Positions 60,177 through 64,000 of a stretch of 64,000 nt of DNA are shown here, one piece after another (position 1 is the stretch's first letter; each line of letters opens with the position of its first letter). The notes under the pieces are model-generated. The model was given only the letters and a program-made list of their open reading frames with translations. It had not been told where the DNA came from and did not search any database. The DNA lies in assembly GCA_044360305.1 (NCBI GenBank), contig JBIKKQ010000001.1, forward strand, positions 11,889 through 75,888, read 5' to 3'. The translations under genes were made by a program, and so were the position numbers. This stretch comes from QWPN01 sp044360305 (GTDB taxonomy: Bacteria; Planctomycetota; Planctomycetia; Pirellulales; UBA1268).

Positions 60177-60204
60177 GGCCGCGGCTCGCAATCGAGCCGC
60201 GGCC
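60177..60204. terminator. GC-rich hairpin between two exported-protein genes
   Basis: GGCCGCGGCTCG (60177-60188) pairs perfectly with CGAGCCGCGGCC (60193-60204) around CAAT. It lies 12 nt after the stop of the gene at 60216 (minus strand) and before the next gene in the same direction. There is no T-run, so termination would be partial. Confidence 0.5.
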
Positions 60205-60215
60205 CCCCGTCGGCG

Positions 60216-60905
60216 TCAGGGACCGGTTTTTTCGGCCTTGAGACGCTCGATTTCAGCCTCGAGCTTCTTGACCCGTTCTTCCATGTCGCGGAACCGGCGC
60301 CGCGCATCCTCCATCCGGCGCCGTCCCTCTTCGACCCGCTCCTCCCACGCGCGCCGCATCTCATCCGGCGGCCCCCGCCGCTCAGGACGGTCCGACCCTG
60401 CCCCGGGGCGGCCCTCATCCCATCCTTCCGGGCGCGGTCGGCGCTCGCGACGGACCGGAGCCGGATCCTCGATGCCGAGTTTCGCCTCGATCTTCGCCAG
60501 CCGGTCGATGATGTCGTCGAGCCGGCGCATGGCATGGTGATGCCACGGCGGCGGACCGGGGGGGCCACGGTGGCCATGCCGGTCATGATGCGGGGGTCCG
60601 TCGTGGTATCCGTGACCGCCGTGGTGCGGCGGCCGGTGGTGATGGCGAGGACGGCGCCGTTCCCCACGGTCGCCGTCCCCGGCCTCCCCACGGTCCTCGT
60701 CAGCGACCGCATACGTCGAGTCGTCCGGCCCAAGGTCGTCGTCGTCCATGCCGCCCGTGGCCTCCACCGACACCTGCCCCGGGAACGGCTCTGGGTCGAA
60801 GGGGCCCTGGTCACCGTCGGCGAGTGCCATGTTCAGCCTGCCGATCAGATACGGCACGAGCAGGATGCCGCCGACCACGAGCAGGGCCGGAATGACGCGA
60901 CGCAT
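60216..60905 (-). CDS. Exported His-rich coiled-coil protein
   Basis: A 229-residue protein. The N-terminal hydrophobic segment (ALLVVGGILLVPYLIGRL) is a signal or anchor. Residues about 85-130 are strikingly His-rich (RPRHHHRPPHHGGHGYHDG), a likely metal-binding tract. Residues about 128-145 (MRRLDDIIDRLAKIEAKLG) and 185-225 (RRRFRDMEERVKKLEAEIER) are coiled coils. A good AGGAGG lies just before the start at 60905. No family was recognised. Confidence 0.6.
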   Translation of the reverse strand: MRRVIPALLVVGGILLVPYLIGRLNMALADGDQGPFDPEPFPGQVSVEATGGMDDDDLGPDDSTYAVADEDRGEAGDGDRGERRRPRHHHRPPHHGGHGYHDGPPHHDRHGHRGPPGPPPWHHHAMRRLDDIIDRLAKIEAKLGIEDPAPVRRERRPRPEGWDEGRPGAGSDRPERRGPPDEMRRAWEERVEEGRRRMEDARRRFRDMEERVKKLEAEIERLKAEKTGP

Positions 60906-61012
60906 GGGAAACCTCCTTACAAAACGCTAGGTGGGGAGCGAAAAACTGAGCGGGAGCGAAAAAAACCGGCGGCCGGGGCGCCGCAGCGCCGCCGCCGGTA
61001 TCCTTCCGAGAT

Positions 61013-61960
61013 ATGAACGGCCCAGCCCCGGACAGGTTTCGCGACCCCGCCCTCGTCGATTTCGGCCTCGATTCCCGCGGCCGCGGCAGGCGGTTGGAGC
61101 GACTCGGCGGACTGCTCGTGGACCGGCCGCTTCCCCAGGCCCGGGTCCGGCACGCCAGCCCGGAGGCGTGGCGTGGGACCGGTGCCGTGTTTCACGAGGC
61201 TGAAGCGCCGACCGGCCGGCCCCCGGCCCCTGGCACGGCCCCCGGCCGCTGGGAATTTCGCACGGCCGTACCCTCCCCGTGGCGGATCGAGGTGCCGCTC
61301 GCCCCGCGGACGATCAGCCTCGAGGTGAGGCCCGCGGCATCCGGCCAGGTCGGCGTATTTCTCGAACAGGTGGAGCAATGGCGCTGGCTGGCCCGCGCCG
61401 CGCTGCCGGGAATGCGGGTGTTGTCTCTCTTCGGCCACTCCGGTGCCGCCACGCTGGCCCTGGCCGCGGCGGGGGCCGAGGTCGTGCACGTCGATGCCTC
61501 CCGGCAGGCGATCGCGCTGGCCCGGCGCAACGCCGCGGCGTCCGGGCTCGACGACCGGCCGATCCGCTGGCTCTGCGAGGATGCGGCGACGTTCGTCACC
61601 CGCGAGGCCAGGCGTGGCTCGACCTATGCGGGCGTCGTCCTTGACCCGCCCTCCTGGGGGCATGGACCGCGCGGCCAGCCGTTCGCGATCGACGCCGATC
61701 TCGTGCCGCTGGTGCACGCGACGGTCGGCCTGCTGACGCCGGCCGCGGCCCCGGGCCCGATCCTGCTCACCTGTCATTCGCCGGGCTGGAACCACGCCCG
61801 GCTCCGGGCCACGCTCGCCGAGGCGTTCGCCGCGGACGGCCGCCCGGCACCGGCGCTTGAAAGCGGACCGCTGACCTGCCGCGACGACACCGGCCGCGAT
61901 CTCGAACTCGGCAGCTTTGCCCGCGGCCCCACCGGCGGACCAGCGGAGGCCGGGCCATGA
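61013..61960 (+). CDS. Class I SAM-dependent methyltransferase, RlmI/RlmK-like
   Basis: A 315-residue methyltransferase. The SAM-binding motif MRVLSLFGHSGAATLALAAA is at about residue 136, VVHVDASRQAIALARRNAAA follows, and the catalytic-type motif VVLDPPSWGHGPRG at about residue 210 matches the DPPxW/F of rRNA base methyltransferases. The length and motif order fit the RlmI group (23S rRNA cytosine-C5), but the N-terminal PUA domain of RlmI is not evident. The SpoU-family gene downstream overlaps by 4 nt, so the two RNA-modification genes form an operon. Confidence 0.78.
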   Translation: MNGPAPDRFRDPALVDFGLDSRGRGRRLERLGGLLVDRPLPQARVRHASPEAWRGTGAVFHEAEAPTGRPPAPGTAPGRWEFRTAVPSPWRIEVPLAPRTISLEVRPAASGQVGVFLEQVEQWRWLARAALPGMRVLSLFGHSGAATLALAAAGAEVVHVDASRQAIALARRNAAASGLDDRPIRWLCEDAATFVTREARRGSTYAGVVLDPPSWGHGPRGQPFAIDADLVPLVHATVGLLTPAAAPGPILLTCHSPGWNHARLRATLAEAFAADGRPAPALESGPLTCRDDTGRDLELGSFARGPTGGPAEAGP

Positions 61961-62814
61961 CGCGGATCGAGACGATCACCAGCCCGACGAATCCCCGGCT
62001 GCGCCAGATCGCGGCCCTGCGGACCGCGACCGGCCGGCGGGCCGGCGATCTCACGCTCGTGGACGGCCGGCGCGAACTCTCCCGCGCGGTCGCCGGCGGC
62101 CTGCCGGTGCCGGAACTGTTCGTCGATGCCCGGCTGTTCGGCGCCGCGGAGCCCGCGGTCGCCGCGCTGGCCGACGCCGTCGGCCCGTGGGTCGTCACGC
62201 TCGCCGACCGCGGCACGCGGATCGTGGCCCTCGGACCGCGGCCGTTCGCGCGGATCGCCTTCGGCGACCGCAACGAGGGGGTGGTGGGCGTCGTCCGCTT
62301 CGCCTGCCCGGGGCTGGCGACGGCGGCGCTGCCGCCGCAGCGGCCGGTGCTCCTCGTCGAGGGCGTCGAGAAGCCGGGGAACCTCGGCGCGATCCTCCGC
62401 ACCGCCGACGCGGCCGGACTGGCGGGCGTGGTCGTCTGCGACGGCCGCACCGATCCGGCCAATCCCGCCGTCATCCGCGCGAGCCTCGGCACCGTGTTCA
62501 GCGTGCCGCTGGCCGTGGCCTCCACGGCCGAAGCGATCCGCTGGTGCGCGGCCCAGGGGCGGCGGGTGGTGGCGGCCAGGCCGCAGGGGGATCGGCTCTG
62601 GCACGAGGCCGCGCTCGCCGGCGGCACGGCGATCCTCCTCGGCTCGGAGGCCCACGGCATCTCGTCCGCCTGGGCCGCGGCCGCCGCGGCGGGCACGATC
62701 GCGCTGGAGTCGATCCGGCTGCCGATGCGCGGCAGTGCCGACAGCCTCAACCTGTCGGCCACGGCCGCCGTGCTGGCCTACGAGAGCGTGCGGCAGGAAG
62801 CGACGCGCCGCTGA
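61957..62814 (+). CDS. TrmH/SpoU-family RNA 2'-O-methyltransferase
   Basis: A 285-residue protein. An N-terminal substrate-binding domain (NPRLRQIAALRTATGRR, LVDGRRELSRAV) is followed by the SPOUT domain. Its three motifs are VEGVEKPGNLGAILRTADAA at about residue 134, AILLGSEAHGIS at about 225 and IRLPMRGSADSLNLSATAAV at about 248. The knotted SPOUT fold methylates ribose 2'-OH in rRNA or tRNA. The target nucleotide cannot be told. Its start overlaps the preceding gene stop (ATGA). Confidence 0.92.
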   Translation: MTRIETITSPTNPRLRQIAALRTATGRRAGDLTLVDGRRELSRAVAGGLPVPELFVDARLFGAAEPAVAALADAVGPWVVTLADRGTRIVALGPRPFARIAFGDRNEGVVGVVRFACPGLATAALPPQRPVLLVEGVEKPGNLGAILRTADAAGLAGVVVCDGRTDPANPAVIRASLGTVFSVPLAVASTAEAIRWCAAQGRRVVAARPQGDRLWHEAALAGGTAILLGSEAHGISSAWAAAAAAGTIALESIRLPMRGSADSLNLSATAAVLAYESVRQEATRR

Positions 62815-62861
62815 TCGACCCGGCGACCGGACGGTGCGGCGGGAACGGTGCGGGGATCGGC

Positions 62862-63215
62862 TCAGTGCCCCGCGACCCGGGGCCCGCACGTCCTGCAGGG
62901 TCCGCTCCACCAGCCCACCTGTTCCGGGCTCTGGAAGCCGCGGCCGGGGGGCAGTTGCCAGGGGGCGAGCATATCGGCCGACTGCCGGACGCCGTTGCAG
63001 CCACGCCAGCGGTTGCAGGCATCGCAGGGATCGGGCGTGTTCGGTTCATCGTGAACCGCGCCGTGATACCGCGGACCGCAGCCGGTGTCGCCGCAGGGTG
63101 TCGTGGCACCGCGGCAGCCGCGGCAGGCGTGTCCAGCCGCGCTCGCGCCCGCCGGCACGCAGACCGCGACCACGACGAACACCGCCAGCCAGTTTCGTTC
63201 ACTGCGTGTGAGCAT
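62862..63215 (-). CDS. Small exported Cys-rich protein
   Basis: A 117-residue protein. A signal peptide (WLAVFVVVAVCVPAGASA) precedes a mature part of about 90 residues with 10 cysteines, arranged as HACRGCRG, PCGDTGCGP, DPCDACNRWRGCNG and GPCRTCGPR. The spacing suggests disulfides or metal binding. The start at 63215 is the ATG right before the signal peptide. No family was recognised. It faces the SpoU gene across 47 bp. Confidence 0.6.
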   Translation of the reverse strand: MLTRSERNWLAVFVVVAVCVPAGASAAGHACRGCRGATTPCGDTGCGPRYHGAVHDEPNTPDPCDACNRWRGCNGVRQSADMLAPWQLPPGRGFQSPEQVGWWSGPCRTCGPRVAGH

Positions 63216-63375
63216 GCAGACTCTATCGGCGGCCGTCCCGGCAAGGATCGGAAAAACCCGCGCCGCGCGTCCCCGCGGGCCGTTCGGCGGCACGGCGGGG
63301 CAACCTGGAGAAACCGCGGTGGCCACGGCACCCCGTTCCCCGCGGCCCGATCGCGCCGCGCCGGTCATCCGCCGC

Positions 63376-64000
63376 TCAGTCGCACGCGGCCGGCGGGGCG
63401 GCGCAGGTCCGCTCGTAGAGCCGGAGATACTCGCGGGCGCTCGCCTCCCACGACCAGTCCTGCCGCATGCCGCGCCGGACGAGGCCGTCCCACAGCGGTC
63501 GATCCGCGTGGGCGTCGAGGGCCCGCGTCAGCGCGTGCTCCAGTGCCCCGGCGTCGAAGTGCTCGAACACGAACCCGCTCGCCGTGCCGGCGCGGAGCGT
63601 GTCGGGATTCGTGTCCACGACCGTGTCGACGAGACCGCCGGTGGCCCGGACCACGGGGATCGTGCCATACCGCAGGGCGTAGAGCTGCGTCAGCCCGCAA
63701 GGCTCGTAGAGGCTCGGCACGAGCATGATGTCGGCCGCGGCCTGCACGAGGTGCGCCAGCCCCTCGTCGAAGGCGAGGAGCAGGTCGATCGTCCCCGGAT
63801 ACGACGCGGCCATGCGGCGCAGCGCCTCCTCGTAGCCGTTGTTGCCTGTGCCGAGGACCACGAACTGCGCCCGGCCGCCGCCGGCCATCCGGCCGAGCAT
63901 CTCCAGCACGAGCGTCACCCCCTTCTGCTCCGCCAGCCGGCCCACGAAGGCCACCAGCGGCCGGGCCGCGGGGGCGGCGTGGCCGAGCCGGGCGGCGAGG
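63376..64000 (-). CDS. glgA: Glycogen/starch synthase, C-terminal part
   Basis: The last 208 residues of a GT5 glycogen synthase, with the N-terminal half off the window edge. LVAFVGRLAEQKGVTLVLEM is the start of the C-terminal Rossmann domain; QFVVLGTGNNGYEEALRRMA follows, and MLVPSLYEPCGLTQLYALRY with the donor-site Glu and VVRATGGLVDTV are diagnostic of GlgA. It transfers glucose from ADP-glucose to glycogen. The C-terminal end (LRLYERTC) is normal. Confidence 0.9.
   Translation of the reverse strand, partial: LAARLGHAAPAARPLVAFVGRLAEQKGVTLVLEMLGRMAGGGRAQFVVLGTGNNGYEEALRRMAASYPGTIDLLLAFDEGLAHLVQAAADIMLVPSLYEPCGLTQLYALRYGTIPVVRATGGLVDTVVDTNPDTLRAGTASGFVFEHFDAGALEHALTRALDAHADRPLWDGLVRRGMRQDWSWEASAREYLRLYERTCAAPPAACD

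Noticed and set aside
1..64000. CRISPR arrays, rRNA and tRNA genes
   Set aside because: Read through on both strands; no regularly spaced repeats and no rRNA or tRNA sequence were recognised.

Overview
This is a high-GC window (about 70% G+C by eye) that reads as the chromosome of a planctomycete (Planctomycetota). The evidence is an EPLESR-ML (LEPR-XLL type) leader on a giant secreted protein, a C-terminal remnant that looks like a planctomycete DUF1552-type protein, a ThiD2-ThiE fusion, SUMF1/FGE-domain secreted proteins, an lpxB gene, and many exported Cys-, His- or Arg-rich proteins of no known family. No rRNA, tRNA or CRISPR array was found.

Layout. 1-4626: an M20 peptidase cut by the window edge, two small exported proteins, then a family 2 glycosyltransferase and a rhamnan-synthesis-F-like protein. 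4627-4868: a structured leader holding a terminator-like hairpin and a palindrome. 4869-20319: a complete 14-subunit respiratory complex I operon, nuoA to nuoN, with most junctions overlapping or very tight. The one real break is nuoD-nuoE, which holds an element with a perfect 20-bp inverted repeat. A P-loop Fe-S carrier (Mrp/NBP35/Ind1 type) overlaps the end of nuoN by 4 nt, which suggests a link to complex I assembly.

21411-31298 looks like an inserted accessory island of about 10 kb. A 166-bp copy of the 3' end of mrp is repeated, about 93% identical, on its far side. Much of the interior has visibly lower G+C. It carries an ISL3-family insertion sequence, gene debris, two tandem paralogous membrane-anchored proteins each followed by a 33-bp palindromic repeat, a small exported protein, and a secreted alpha/beta-hydrolase-containing protein of more than 1,500 residues whose leader is separated from its body by an in-frame TGA.

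31486-46858 returns to ordinary housekeeping and envelope genes: SMR efflux, SGNH-like hydrolase, M50 protease, lpxB, a duplicated-motif Cys-rich protein, an MFS transporter, a lactonase, panD, a TlpA-like lipoprotein, L-fuconate dehydratase, a secreted SNase-SUMF1 fusion, the ThiD2-ThiE fusion, a TPR protein and clpC.

46874-53878 is a cyanophycin-related locus. A DUF1854 protein and an exporter-type ABC transporter face a cyanophycin synthetase across a 1-kb spacer that contains a possible structured RNA. The synthetase carries an extra C-terminal SET (protein-lysine methyltransferase-like) domain, which is the most unusual coding feature here.

54171-64000 holds an mlaE-mlaF-mlaD lipid-transport operon, a nitrilase-superfamily amidase, three exported proteins of unknown function in one direction, two RNA methyltransferases, a Cys-rich exported protein and the C-terminal half of a glycogen synthase cut by the window edge.
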